A stretch of DNA of 35,917 bases, taken from assembly GCA_001438925.1 (NCBI GenBank), contig LIAM01000002.1:1-35917 (forward strand), read 5' to 3'. Below are positions 24,565 through 34,996 of this stretch, in pieces. The DNA is from Actinobacteria bacterium BACL15 MAG-120619-bin91 (GTDB lineage Bacteria; Actinomycetota; Actinomycetes; Nanopelagicales; Nanopelagicaceae). The notes under the pieces are model-generated. The model worked only from the letters and a program-made list of their open reading frames with translations, ran no database searches and had not been told where the DNA came from. The first letter of the stretch is position 1. Every line of letters begins with the position of its first letter. The position numbers and the translations under genes were made by a program.

Positions 24565-24768
24565 ATGACAGGCACACTCAACCTCGTCGGTTACGGTCTT
24601 GCAGCAATTGGACCAGGACTTGCAGTTGGAATGATCTTCTCTGCGTACATCAATGGCGTAGCACGCCAGCCAGAAGCACGCAGTGTTCTGCAGCCAATCG
24701 CATTCCTAGGCTTTGCTATGGCAGAAGCGCTAGCGCTATTCGGTCTCGTACTCGCATTCGTTCTCTAA
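24565..24768 (+). CDS. atpE: F1Fo ATP synthase subunit c
   Basis: A 67-residue helical hairpin that forms the rotor ring. The proton-carrying carboxylate is E54 in [11 protein letters not shown] and the polar loop is R34-Q35-P36. The glycine-rich first helix ([14 protein letters not shown]) is typical of Actinobacteria. I see no sodium-binding signature, so a proton ring is expected. GGAAAGG lies upstream of the ATG. Confidence 0.96.
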   Translation: MTGTLNLVGYGLAAIGPGLAVGMIFSAYINGVARQPEARSVLQPIAFLGFAMAEALALFGLVLAFVL

Positions 24769-24782
24769 TTCATACTCGATAA

Positions 24783-25334
<552 letters not shown>

Positions 25335-25363
25335 TTAGTAGAAAAAGTAGAGAGAAAAGGTAG

Positions 25364-26191
25364 ATGAGAGCTCAACTCGGAGGCGGAAGTCGTCAGTCAC
25401 TCCTGGCTGCACGTACAGCACTTGATGCTGCCGTTAAGGGTGTTGATGCGCAAACCGCATCAACCTTGAGCGCTGAACTTTTCTTTGCTGCAGATATTTT
25501 GGGCTCCAATAACTCTGTACGCCGTGCACTAACCGATACATCTCGCGATGGCGCGGCTAAGAGCACATTGATTAAAGATCTATTAGCTTCAAAGGTAGGA
25601 ACAGCAGCGACTGGGTTATTAACCGAGCTCTCTGCACTCCGTTGGTCTGGAGCTAAGGATCTAGTACAGGTTATTGAGCAGTTGGCTATTGAAGCGGAGG
25701 CGACAGCAGCCAACATCTCAGGAGAGTTAGATCGTGTAGAAAACGAGATGTTTGTCGTTTCCAAAACGATTTCAAACTCATCTGAGCTTCGCAAAGCCTT
25801 TAAATCAGATGCGCAGATTGCAAAGGCTCAGCTTGCCGCTGACCTTCTCAAAAATGCATCCTCTTCAACTACAAAGTTAGTTTCACAGATGGTTAATTCA
25901 TGGCGCGGGCGCAGTATCGAATCAGCTTTTGCTGATTATCAATGGGCGTTGGCAGCACGTCGTAACCGTGTTATTGCACTCGTTCGAATTGCAGCGCCAA
26001 TGAGTCAGGCACAGCAGAATCGCTTGGAAGCTGCCTTAAATAAGCAGGTAGGACAGCCGGTTCGCATGAACATTGAAGTCGATCCAACGGTATTGGGTGG
26101 AGTTTCAGTGAAGTTCGCAGATGAAATCGTAGATGGATCAGTTTCAAATCGTTTGGCTGGGGCCGCACGTGCCTTGGCTGGAAGCAAATAA
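25364..26191 (+). CDS. atpH: F1Fo ATP synthase subunit delta
   Basis: A 275-residue delta subunit of the long actinobacterial type (E. coli has 177 residues). It joins the b stalk to the top of the alpha/beta ring. The N-terminal helical part begins RAQLGGGSRQSLLAAR. The C-terminal part has RVIALVRIAAPMSQAQQNRLEAAL and ends in the conserved DPTVLGGVSVKFADEIVDGSVSNRL (residues about 240-264). AAAAGG precedes the ATG. Confidence 0.94.
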   Translation: MRAQLGGGSRQSLLAARTALDAAVKGVDAQTASTLSAELFFAADILGSNNSVRRALTDTSRDGAAKSTLIKDLLASKVGTAATGLLTELSALRWSGAKDLVQVIEQLAIEAEATAANISGELDRVENEMFVVSKTISNSSELRKAFKSDAQIAKAQLAADLLKNASSSTTKLVSQMVNSWRGRSIESAFADYQWALAARRNRVIALVRIAAPMSQAQQNRLEAALNKQVGQPVRMNIEVDPTVLGGVSVKFADEIVDGSVSNRLAGAARALAGSK

Positions 26192-26203
26192 AGGGAGAAA
26201 CAC

Positions 26204-27844
26204 ATGGCAGACCTAAAGATCAATCCTGAAGAGATTCAGGGTGCCTTAGCGAACTTCGTTAAGTCATACGATCCAGGCGTTGCAGCGCGCGACGAGGTAG
26301 GAACAGTAAGCCAGGCAGGCGATGGCATTGCACGTGTTGAAGGTTTACCTTCGACAATGGCAAATGAGCTATTGCAGTTTGCTAACGGCACACTAGGTCT
26401 TGCACTCAACCTAGATGTTCGCGAAATTGGAACAGTTATCTTGGGTAACACAACAGGAATTGAAGAAGGAACATCTGTTCGTCGTACTGGTGAGATTCTC
26501 TCTGTACCAGTTGGCGATGGCTTCCTAGGTCGCGTCGTTGATGCACTTGGAAATCCAATTGATGGAAAAGGCGAGATCAAGGCTGAGGCACGTCGTGCAC
26601 TTGAACTACAGGCTCCCTCTGTAGTTCAGCGTCAACCTGTTAAGGAGCCTCTTGCAACTGGTATTAAGGCGATCGATGCGATGACAGCGATTGGTCGCGG
26701 ACAGCGCCAGTTGATCATTGGTGATCGTCAGACAGGTAAGACAGCGGTTGCTGTAGACACAATTATTAACCAGAAGGAAAACTGGAAATCTGGCGATAAG
26801 AAGAAGCAGGTTAAGTGTATTTATGTGGCCATTGGTCAGAAGGGTTCAACGATTGCAGCTGTTAAGGGCGCACTCGAAGAGGCTGGCGCTATGGAGTACA
26901 CAACAATCGTTGCTTCACCTGCATCAGATCCAGCAGGTTTCAAGTACTTAGCTCCTTACACCGGTTCTGCAATTGGTCAGCACTGGATGTACAAGGGCGA
27001 GCACGTTCTTATCGTGTTTGATGATTTATCAAAGCAGGCTGAGGCTTACCGTTCAGTCTCACTTCTTCTACGTCGTCCACCAGGCCGCGAAGCGTACCCA
27101 GGCGATGTTTTCTACTTACACTCACGTTTGCTAGAGCGTTGCGCAAAGCTTTCCGATGAGTTAGGTGGCGGTTCAATGACCGGTTTGCCAATTATCGAAA
27201 CAAAGGGAAATGACGTTTCTGCCTTTATTCCCACAAATGTTATTTCGATTACCGATGGTCAGTGCTTCTTCGAAACAGATCTTTTCAACGCCGGTGTTCG
27301 CCCAGCGATCAACGTAGGTGTTTCTGTTTCTCGTGTAGGTAGCTCTGCGCAGACAAAGGCGATGAAGAAGATCGCCGGTCGTCTACGTCTTGACCTAGCT
27401 CAGTTCCGTGAACTTGAAGCATTTGCCGCATTTGGTTCAGATCTTGATGCTGCATCAAAGGCTCAGCTTGAGCGCGGTGCACGCATGGTTGAACTTCTCA
27501 AGCAGGGTCAGTACTCGCCATACTCATTGGAGCGTCAGATCGTTTCAATCTGGGCAGGTACTACTGGAAAGCTTGATGATGTTGCAGTTGCCGATATCCG
27601 TCGCTTTGAATCTGAACTTCTAGAGTTCATTGGCCGCGAACGCAAGGAGATCAATACCATCATCTCTGAGACCAAGCAGCTAGATGATGACACCATTGCA
27701 AAGATGGAGGAAGCGGTCACAGCATTTAAGAAGCTATTTAAATCATCTGTTGCGGCCCCTCTTAATGAGGCTCCGGCAGATGCTTTGGATGGCGAAGATG
27801 CAGAGTCTGTAACTCGTTACGTACAACCGGCGGTGAAGAAGTAA
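26204..27844 (+). CDS. atpA: F1Fo ATP synthase subunit alpha
   Basis: A 546-residue non-catalytic nucleotide-binding subunit. Walker A is GDRQTGKT (173-180). The alpha/beta signature is [17 protein letters not shown], with the conserved Arg finger in SVSRVG. The N-terminal beta-barrel starts near residue 28 ([17 protein letters not shown]). It extends about 30 residues past E. coli alpha, ending in an acidic C-tail as in other Actinobacteria. GGGAG precedes the ATG. Confidence 0.97.
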   Translation: MADLKINPEEIQGALANFVKSYDPGVAARDEVGTVSQAGDGIARVEGLPSTMANELLQFANGTLGLALNLDVREIGTVILGNTTGIEEGTSVRRTGEILSVPVGDGFLGRVVDALGNPIDGKGEIKAEARRALELQAPSVVQRQPVKEPLATGIKAIDAMTAIGRGQRQLIIGDRQTGKTAVAVDTIINQKENWKSGDKKKQVKCIYVAIGQKGSTIAAVKGALEEAGAMEYTTIVASPASDPAGFKYLAPYTGSAIGQHWMYKGEHVLIVFDDLSKQAEAYRSVSLLLRRPPGREAYPGDVFYLHSRLLERCAKLSDELGGGSMTGLPIIETKGNDVSAFIPTNVISITDGQCFFETDLFNAGVRPAINVGVSVSRVGSSAQTKAMKKIAGRLRLDLAQFRELEAFAAFGSDLDAASKAQLERGARMVELLKQGQYSPYSLERQIVSIWAGTTGKLDDVAVADIRRFESELLEFIGRERKEINTIISETKQLDDDTIAKMEEAVTAFKKLFKSSVAAPLNEAPADALDGEDAESVTRYVQPAVKK

Positions 27845-27847
27845 CCC

Positions 27848-30188
<2,341 letters not shown>

Positions 30189-30194
30189 TACATC

Positions 30195-30446
30195 ATGGTT
30201 CTTAAAGTCGAACTTGTATCTCCAACGGCGCGGGTATGGTCGGGCGAGGCAACATCTGTCTCGGCCCGTACCATTGAAGGTGATATCGGAATTCTGAGCA
30301 ATCACTCACCGCTCTTTGGAGTACTTGTCGACGGCCAGGTTGTAATCCACGGCACCAATGGAGAAGCCACAGAGTTCAAGGTCAGTGGTGGATTTTTATC
30401 GGTTGCAAACAACCGCGTATCAATCCTTACGGAGTCAATTAATTAA
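30195..30446 (+). CDS. atpC: F1Fo ATP synthase subunit epsilon, N-terminal domain only
   Basis: An 83-residue subunit comprising just the beta-sandwich domain: LKVELVSPTARVWSGEA, then EGDIGILSNHSPLFGVL, and FKVSGGFLSVANNRVSIL. Typical epsilon subunits have 120-138 residues because of a C-terminal helical hairpin (about 45 residues) that inhibits ATP hydrolysis. Here the stop follows at once and no frame of the next 134 bases encodes that hairpin. The domain needed for gamma and c-ring contact is complete. It is the last gene of the operon and starts six bases after atpD. Confidence 0.92.
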   Translation: MVLKVELVSPTARVWSGEATSVSARTIEGDIGILSNHSPLFGVLVDGQVVIHGTNGEATEFKVSGGFLSVANNRVSILTESIN

Positions 30447-30468
30447 AGCGAGCAATTTTCTAGTTCCA

Positions 30469-30525
30469 AAAAGATGAAGAAGTAGCTAAACGAGTTAATT
30501 TGATAGCTTTGAAAAGATGAAGAAG
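30469..30525 (+). repeat. Direct repeat of AAAAGATGAAGAAG
   Basis: The 14-mer occurs at 30469-30482 and 30512-30525, a 43-base period, in the gap between atpC and murA. The flanks (TAGCTAAAC and CAACTACAC) are partly similar, suggesting an old local duplication. Confidence 0.6.
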
Positions 30526-30565
30526 CAACTACACACTTTTCTCCGCTATAAATTAACTCGTTTTT
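30484..30565 (+). terminator. Long-armed terminator at the end of the atp operon
   Basis: A 14-bp perfect stem (30488-30501 with 30550-30563) extends inward by ATAG/CTAT with one bulge, and a further GAAAAG/CTTTTC helix can form in the loop. TTTTT at 30561-30565 follows on the plus strand. The A+T-rich stem and T tract fit an intrinsic terminator for atpC and can also block convergent murA transcripts. Confidence 0.65.
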
Positions 30566-30580
30566 GCGTTGAAGGTAATG

Positions 30581-31840
30581 CTACTCGCGGGTGACCTGAG
30601 CCCCCAGGCCTTGTAACTGTTCAGCAAAATTTGGATACCCACGATCGACGTGAAAAGCCTGATCTACAGTAGTTTCACCATCTGCAACTAACGCCGCCAA
30701 GATCAACCCTGCACCTGCGCGGATATCGTGGGCTTCAACGGGTGCACCAGAGAGCTCTTCTACGCCTGTGATTGATGCGTGATGGCCATCCACGCTGACT
30801 TGTGCACCTAAGCGGCTGAGTTCGTTAACGAACATGAAGCGGGATTCAAAGACATTTTCAGTTACCAATGAATGGCCATCTGCGATTGAGTTAAGTGCGA
30901 TCACCATTGGCAACAAGTCGGTAGGAAAACCTGGATAGGGAAGTGTTGCAACATCGATGGCTTGTGGCCGCCCATCCATTTTGACCCGGATTCCATCTGC
31001 AGTTGTGGTGATAATTGCACCAGCGGATGCCAACTTCTCTAATGGAAGTTCAAGATGCTCGGCAACTGCGCCCTGAATGGTGATATCTCCACGTGTCATC
31101 GCGGCAGCAAATGCCCAGGTACCAGTAATGATGCGATCGGTAATAGTTGTGTGATCAGTTGGTTGCAAGACCTCAACGCCGATGATTGTGATCATTGGTG
31201 TTCCAAGACCCTCGATCTTCGCGCCCATTGAGATTAGAAACTCTCCAAGATCGACAATATCTGGTTCCCGGGCAGCGTTATCAATAGTTGTTACACCCTT
31301 TGCCAATACGGCAGCGGTCATAATGTTTTCAGTTGCACCAACACTCGGAAAATCTAAATCAACGGGTGCTCCGGTCAGACCATTGGGGGCTTCGGCAATT
31401 ACATAACCATGTTCAATATGTGCCTTTGCACCAAGTGCCTCTAAACCCTTAATGTGAAAATCTAAACCTCGCGAACCAATCGCATCTCCACCAGGAAGAG
31501 CTACATCTGCTCGACCAACACGTGCGACGAGGGGACCCAGAACATTGATTGATGCCCGCATCTTTCGTACCAGGTCATAATCTGCGCGATGAGAGGGTGT
31601 GGCGGGAACATTGATCTGCACCGTGTCTGCAGCTCTCTTGACGGTGCAGCCAAGTCGTGTCAATAAATCGGCCATGATGTCTACATCTGCGATGTCGGGA
31701 ACATTTCGAATTGTGGTGGATCCAGTGGCCAGCAAAGAGGCGGCCATAAGCTTTAAAGCCGAGTTCTTAGCCCCAGTTACAGAGACTTGGCCACGCAAAG
31801 AGGTGCCGCCAACTATCCGGAAGCGATCGTGGGATGCCAT
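30581..31840 (-). CDS. murA: UDP-N-acetylglucosamine 1-carboxyvinyltransferase with Cys-to-Asp active site
   Basis: A 419-residue enzyme for the first committed step of peptidoglycan synthesis, transferring enolpyruvate from PEP to UDP-GlcNAc. K25-N26 in [12 protein letters not shown] contacts substrate. R95 in [10 protein letters not shown] is conserved. The mobile loop reads [12 protein letters not shown], so residue 119 is Asp where most bacteria have the Cys that fosfomycin alkylates (E. coli C115). Mycobacterial MurA has the same Asp and is fosfomycin-resistant. The ATG at 31840 follows a TAGACT -10 box by six bases without a Shine-Dalgarno. It is divergent from the cobalamin adenosyltransferase gene. 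Confidence 0.96.
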   Translation of the reverse strand: MASHDRFRIVGGTSLRGQVSVTGAKNSALKLMAASLLATGSTTIRNVPDIADVDIMADLLTRLGCTVKRAADTVQINVPATPSHRADYDLVRKMRASINVLGPLVARVGRADVALPGGDAIGSRGLDFHIKGLEALGAKAHIEHGYVIAEAPNGLTGAPVDLDFPSVGATENIMTAAVLAKGVTTIDNAAREPDIVDLGEFLISMGAKIEGLGTPMITIIGVEVLQPTDHTTITDRIITGTWAFAAAMTRGDITIQGAVAEHLELPLEKLASAGAIITTTADGIRVKMDGRPQAIDVATLPYPGFPTDLLPMVIALNSIADGHSLVTENVFESRFMFVNELSRLGAQVSVDGHHASITGVEELSGAPVEAHDIRAGAGLILAALVADGETTVDQAFHVDRGYPNFAEQLQGLGAQVTRE

Positions 31841-31846
31841 AGGTGC

Positions 31847-31862
31847 AGTCTACTTATAAGGT
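31847..31862. promoter_or_regulatory. Interlocked divergent leaderless promoters of murA and the adenosyltransferase gene
   Basis: On the minus strand TAGACT (31847-31852) ends six bases before the murA ATG. On the plus strand TAAGGT (31857-31862) ends six bases before the ATG at 31869. Only 28 bases separate the two start codons, so each -35 region must lie inside the other gene and two polymerases could not bind together. Confidence 0.55.
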
Positions 31863-31868
31863 AAGCCC

Positions 31869-32441
31869 ATGGTTAATTTAACGCGTATTTACACAAAGAC
31901 TGGCGATGATGGAACTACATCGTTAGGAGACATGAGCCGCACCTCAAAAAATGACCCACGACTTGAAGCGTATGCAACGGTGGATGAGGCTAACTCAACC
32001 ATCGGAGTTGTTCTCTCAACCGATGGATTAACAGAGGATGTTCGAGCACTTTTAATTCGAATTCAAAACGATCTCTTTGATGTTGGTGCCGATCTTTGTA
32101 CCCCAGTTGTTGATGCTCCTGCTTTCGAGCCATTGCGCGTACTTGAATCTCAGATTACATACTTAGAGGAACGAATCGATCATTACAACGCAAACCTTGA
32201 GTCATTACGCTCATTTGTATTGCCATCTGGAACCACATCTGCAGCGCATCTACATGTCGCACGCACCGTTGTACGTCGGGCAGAGCGTTGTACCTGGGCA
32301 GCCATCCATGCATTTGGCGGTGGAGTAAATCCACTGACAGCCAAGTATTTAAATCGTTGCTCTGACCTTCTCTTTGTACTTGCACGATATGCAAATAAAG
32401 AGATTGGCGATCAATTATGGGTTCCGGGAGCCAATCGCTAA
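31869..32441 (+). CDS. ATP:cob(I)alamin adenosyltransferase, PduO type
   Basis: A 190-residue trimeric enzyme that makes adenosylcobalamin from cob(I)alamin and ATP. The N-terminal ATP loop is YTKTGDDGTTSLGD (8-21). YATVDEANSTIG and the cobalamin/ATP-binding helix ARTVVRRAERC are diagnostic, and the C-terminus NRCSDLLFVLARYAN is conserved. Divergence from murA matches mycobacterial Rv1314c-Rv1315. It implies a B12-dependent enzyme, such as methylmalonyl-CoA mutase or class II ribonucleotide reductase, elsewhere in the genome. The start is leaderless-type. It ends tail-to-tail with the next gene, overlapping by four bases. Confidence 0.93.
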   Translation: MVNLTRIYTKTGDDGTTSLGDMSRTSKNDPRLEAYATVDEANSTIGVVLSTDGLTEDVRALLIRIQNDLFDVGADLCTPVVDAPAFEPLRVLESQITYLEERIDHYNANLESLRSFVLPSGTTSAAHLHVARTVVRRAERCTWAAIHAFGGGVNPLTAKYLNRCSDLLFVLARYANKEIGDQLWVPGANR

Positions 32442-32998
32442 GGAACCGCTGTGTAGGTATTTGATGGGACCCTCTCCTGCGGTGCGTCATTTCTACATGA
32501 GGCTTTAATTCCTGAAACTGAGTGTTCAAGTTCTATAGGCTCTCGGCTCACAATTAAGATTGTTGCGTACTTCCTCGGGCCTGTTTCACCGAATGTAGTT
32601 CTTACTGTGCCAAAGGTTTTCTTAATATTGTCCTCCGGCAAAGCAAAACCTCTAACGCTGGCTGTAATTTCCCACCACGTACAACCAGTTGCTGATGCAA
32701 CTTGTACCGCTCCACAAGAGTACTTCTCGCAGACCGGAACTCCATCAATCTTTTTTGCTAAGGCGCGCGTTAGTGCTTTGTCATTTGAAGCAAGACCAAC
32801 CAACTCCTTTGCCTTTGGAATCTTTGCGAAGGTATTTCCATCTTTGCTCTTTACAAAGCCCTTTGGAGGCCACACAGGTGAAGGGGAGGGAGTAATTTTC
32901 GCCCTCTTTTTTGCAGCTACTGATGAAATCTCAGCAGAGTGAGCCACCGGTGCCAATAAAATTAAGGCCAGAAGCAGGGCGATGACTCTTTTAATCAC
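32438..32998 (-). CDS. Secreted protein of unknown function
   Basis: A 186-residue protein starting at GTG 32998, inside the end of the ABC permease gene (GTGATTAA overlap). Residues 1-22 form a clean signal peptide: MIKR, a Leu/Ile/Ala core, then AHSA before the mature chain. A basic linker and a Pro/Ser spacer (SPSPSPVWPP) follow. The body has four Cys (two in VCEKYSCG, then GCTWW and ASCRN) that could form disulfides. I recognise no family. An earlier in-frame GTG at 33022 would spoil the signal peptide. The overlap places it in an operon with the ABC exporter, so export or envelope stress could be its context. Confidence 0.65.
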   Translation of the reverse strand: MIKRVIALLLALILLAPVAHSAEISSVAAKKRAKITPSPSPVWPPKGFVKSKDGNTFAKIPKAKELVGLASNDKALTRALAKKIDGVPVCEKYSCGAVQVASATGCTWWEITASVRGFALPEDNIKKTFGTVRTTFGETGPRKYATILIVSREPIELEHSVSGIKASCRNDAPQERVPSNTYTAVP

Positions 32999-33785
32999 GA
33001 TCCCACTTGAACTTTCGAACACTAAAGAAGATTCCGATTGCTAGCCAGATCATCAATACAACAAAGCTAGTTTGCAGCTCCCACGATTGTGCTACCTCTT
33101 GAGAAGCAAAAGATTCTGGTAGAAAGACTGAACGCATTCCTTGTGTTAGCCATTTGAGGGGAAAGATCGCTGCAACCTGCTGCATCCATGGTGGAAGTTG
33201 AGTAAAGACAAAGAAGACACCGCTAAAGAACTGCAAAATAATGACGATTGGCGAAACAACCGCGGATGCTCCACGTCCGCTCTTAGGTACTATTGAAAAA
33301 GCGATTCCAAGTGCGGTTGAGCAGGCACTTCCAAGTAAGACCAACCAAGCAAAGGTGAGCCACTTACTTGACTCTGTTGGCATTTCTAATCCAAAGAAGG
33401 CGACTCCAAATCCCAGTAACAAAAGGATCTGAATCACCATACTGACAAAAATCAGAATTGACTTTCCAATAAAATAACTAGATGCCGGCATCGGAGTTCC
33501 ACGCAAACGCTTCAATGCACCAACATCACGTTCCATGGGGATAGTGATAGCCAGCGCTTGAAAACCAGTGTTAACAAGACCTGATGCGATCATTCCAGCT
33601 ACGAAGTACTGCGAGAAGGTAACGCCAGGTGCAATGGTGTTCTGGAAAACTGAGCCAAAGATCGCAAGCAAGATAACTGGAAATAACAGTGTAAAGACAA
33701 CTGATTCTCGCTGCCGAGCAAATTGTCGAATCTCTAAACCACCACGGCGTATACCCAATTGAAGAGCGCTAGGAATCCTATTCAT
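32991..33785 (-). CDS. ABC-2 type exporter permease
   Basis: A 264-residue membrane protein of the ABC-2 family with about six helices. After the cytoplasmic N-terminus (GIRRGGLEIRQFARQRES) comes helix 1 (FTLLFPVILLAIFG). The ERDVGALKRLRGTPMPASSYFIGK segment is the typical coupling region for DrrB-like permeases, and FPLKWLTQGMRSVF is the conserved C-terminal element. The ATG at 33785 overlaps the ATPase stop by 8 bases with GGGGGCG as ribosome binding site; a TTG at 33797 is a weaker alternative. The exported substrate is unknown (drug, lipid or glycolipid). Confidence 0.9.
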   Translation of the reverse strand: MNRIPSALQLGIRRGGLEIRQFARQRESVVFTLLFPVILLAIFGSVFQNTIAPGVTFSQYFVAGMIASGLVNTGFQALAITIPMERDVGALKRLRGTPMPASSYFIGKSILIFVSMVIQILLLLGFGVAFFGLEMPTESSKWLTFAWLVLLGSACSTALGIAFSIVPKSGRGASAVVSPIVIILQFFSGVFFVFTQLPPWMQQVAAIFPLKWLTQGMRSVFLPESFASQEVAQSWELQTSFVVLMIWLAIGIFFSVRKFKWDRD

Positions 33786-34629
33786 CAACGCCCCCAATCA
33801 TTTCTAGGTAGATATCCTCAAGTGATGGGCGCGTAACTACTAATTCAGGGACTTCTCCATTAAATCTGGTAGATAGGGCTGAAACAACGGCGGTGGGGTT
33901 ATCTGTTTTTTCAGATTTAGTCTCGGCTCCATCGCGCCACTGAACAGTTGCTTGCGAAGTTGCTCTTCCACCTAGATCAGCAGGTGTTGAAACCTCCATA
34001 ATCACACCCTTGTTAATAACTGCAACGCGATCGGCAAGGGCTTCGGCCTCATCTAAGTAATGGGTCGTTAGCAGGATTGAGGTGCCATCGGAGCGAAGCT
34101 GCTGAATAAGTGCCCAAAAGGCACGACGCGCCTCGGGATCAAATCCTGTCGTTGGTTCATCCAGGAAGAGCAGCTCTGGATTACCGATTATTCCTAAGGC
34201 GACATCTAACCGTCTGCGCTGACCGCCTGAAAGGTTGCGAATTAATGCGCTCTCCTTCTCCTTTAATCCGACGGAGTGAATAACCTCATCCACATTACGA
34301 GGATTTGAGTAGTAACCACTGAAGTGATGAATAGTTTCTACAACAGTTAAATCGCCCGCATCCGAGGAGCTCTGTAAAACAATTCCAATTCGATCCCGCC
34401 AGATCCGAGACTCACGACCGCGTGTCTGTGGATCAAAGCCAAGTACTGAAACTGAGCCCGCATCACGATTTCGAAAGCCCTCAAGAATTTCTACTGTAGT
34501 TGTTTTACCAGCACCATTAGGACCAAGAAGGGAGAAAATCTCACCTTGCGCGATTTCAAGATCAACACCGCGCACCGCATGGACATCGCCATAGCTTTTC
34601 TTTAGCCCTTGCACTTCGATGAGGCTCAT
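33778..34629 (-). CDS. ABC exporter ATP-binding protein, DrrA-like
   Basis: A 283-residue ATPase. Walker A is GPNGAGKTT, the Q-loop region is GIVLQSS, the signature is LSGGQRRRLDVALG, Walker B is LLFLDEPTTGFDP and the switch His is in TTHYLDEAE. A C-terminal extension (about 215-283) is typical of drug/lipid exporter ATPases of this class. The ATG follows a TAAAGT -10 box by six bases with no Shine-Dalgarno. It leads the operon ATPase-permease-secreted protein and is divergent from the small Cys/His protein gene. Confidence 0.92.
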   Translation of the reverse strand: MSLIEVQGLKKSYGDVHAVRGVDLEIAQGEIFSLLGPNGAGKTTTVEILEGFRNRDAGSVSVLGFDPQTRGRESRIWRDRIGIVLQSSSDAGDLTVVETIHHFSGYYSNPRNVDEVIHSVGLKEKESALIRNLSGGQRRRLDVALGIIGNPELLFLDEPTTGFDPEARRAFWALIQQLRSDGTSILLTTHYLDEAEALADRVAVINKGVIMEVSTPADLGGRATSQATVQWRDGAETKSEKTDNPTAVVSALSTRFNGEVPELVVTRPSLEDIYLEMIGGVDE

Positions 34630-34635
34630 GTGGCT

Positions 34636-34653
34636 ACTTTACTATGCGAAAAT
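34636..34653. promoter_or_regulatory. Divergent leaderless promoters between the ABC exporter and the small Cys/His gene
   Basis: TAAAGT on the minus strand (34636-34641) ends six bases before the ATG at 34629. GAAAAT on the plus strand (34648-34653) keeps the A and T of the ANNNT core and ends six bases before the GTG at 34660. Only 30 bases separate the start codons. Confidence 0.5.
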
Positions 34654-34659
34654 ACACCT

Positions 34660-34977
34660 GTGAGCCCCCGTAGAAACTACCCAAAGAAGCGACAAAAGCC
34701 CGAAGAACCTCGGGAGATAAGTATCGCTTCTACAGGCGAGAGCACAGAAGAGCACAGCGATGGTGTTTATGTCGTTAGACGGTTAACCGGTTCAGGATCA
34801 ACAAAACCATATCGATGCCCAGGGTGTGATCAAATGATTCCTTTAGCGACTCCTCATGTAGTTGCATGGAGAGAGTATGACGAGGATGGACGTCGTCATT
34901 GGCATACAGCGTGCTGGTCTAAGAAAGATAAGCGCCGCCCCAATACAGAGCGCACCCGTAACGCACCCCGCTTTTAA
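34660..34977 (+). CDS. Conserved actinobacterial small Cys/His protein
   Basis: A 105-residue protein with the N-terminus MSPRRNYPKKRQ, a basic start shared by actinobacterial proteins often labelled ATP/GTP-binding protein without functional proof. The core YRCPGCDQMIPLATPHVVAW followed by RRHWHTACW looks like a treble-clef-like zinc site (CxxC plus His/Cys). The C-tail is basic. I chose GTG 34660 because the family N-terminus begins there and a leaderless-type -10 lies six bases upstream; the frame is open to 34609 but overlaps the ABC gene. A nucleic-acid-binding role is plausible but unproven. Confidence 0.8.
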   Translation: MSPRRNYPKKRQKPEEPREISIASTGESTEEHSDGVYVVRRLTGSGSTKPYRCPGCDQMIPLATPHVVAWREYDEDGRRHWHTACWSKKDKRRPNTERTRNAPRF

Positions 34978-34996
34978 TTAAGGCCAAAGCCTGAAT

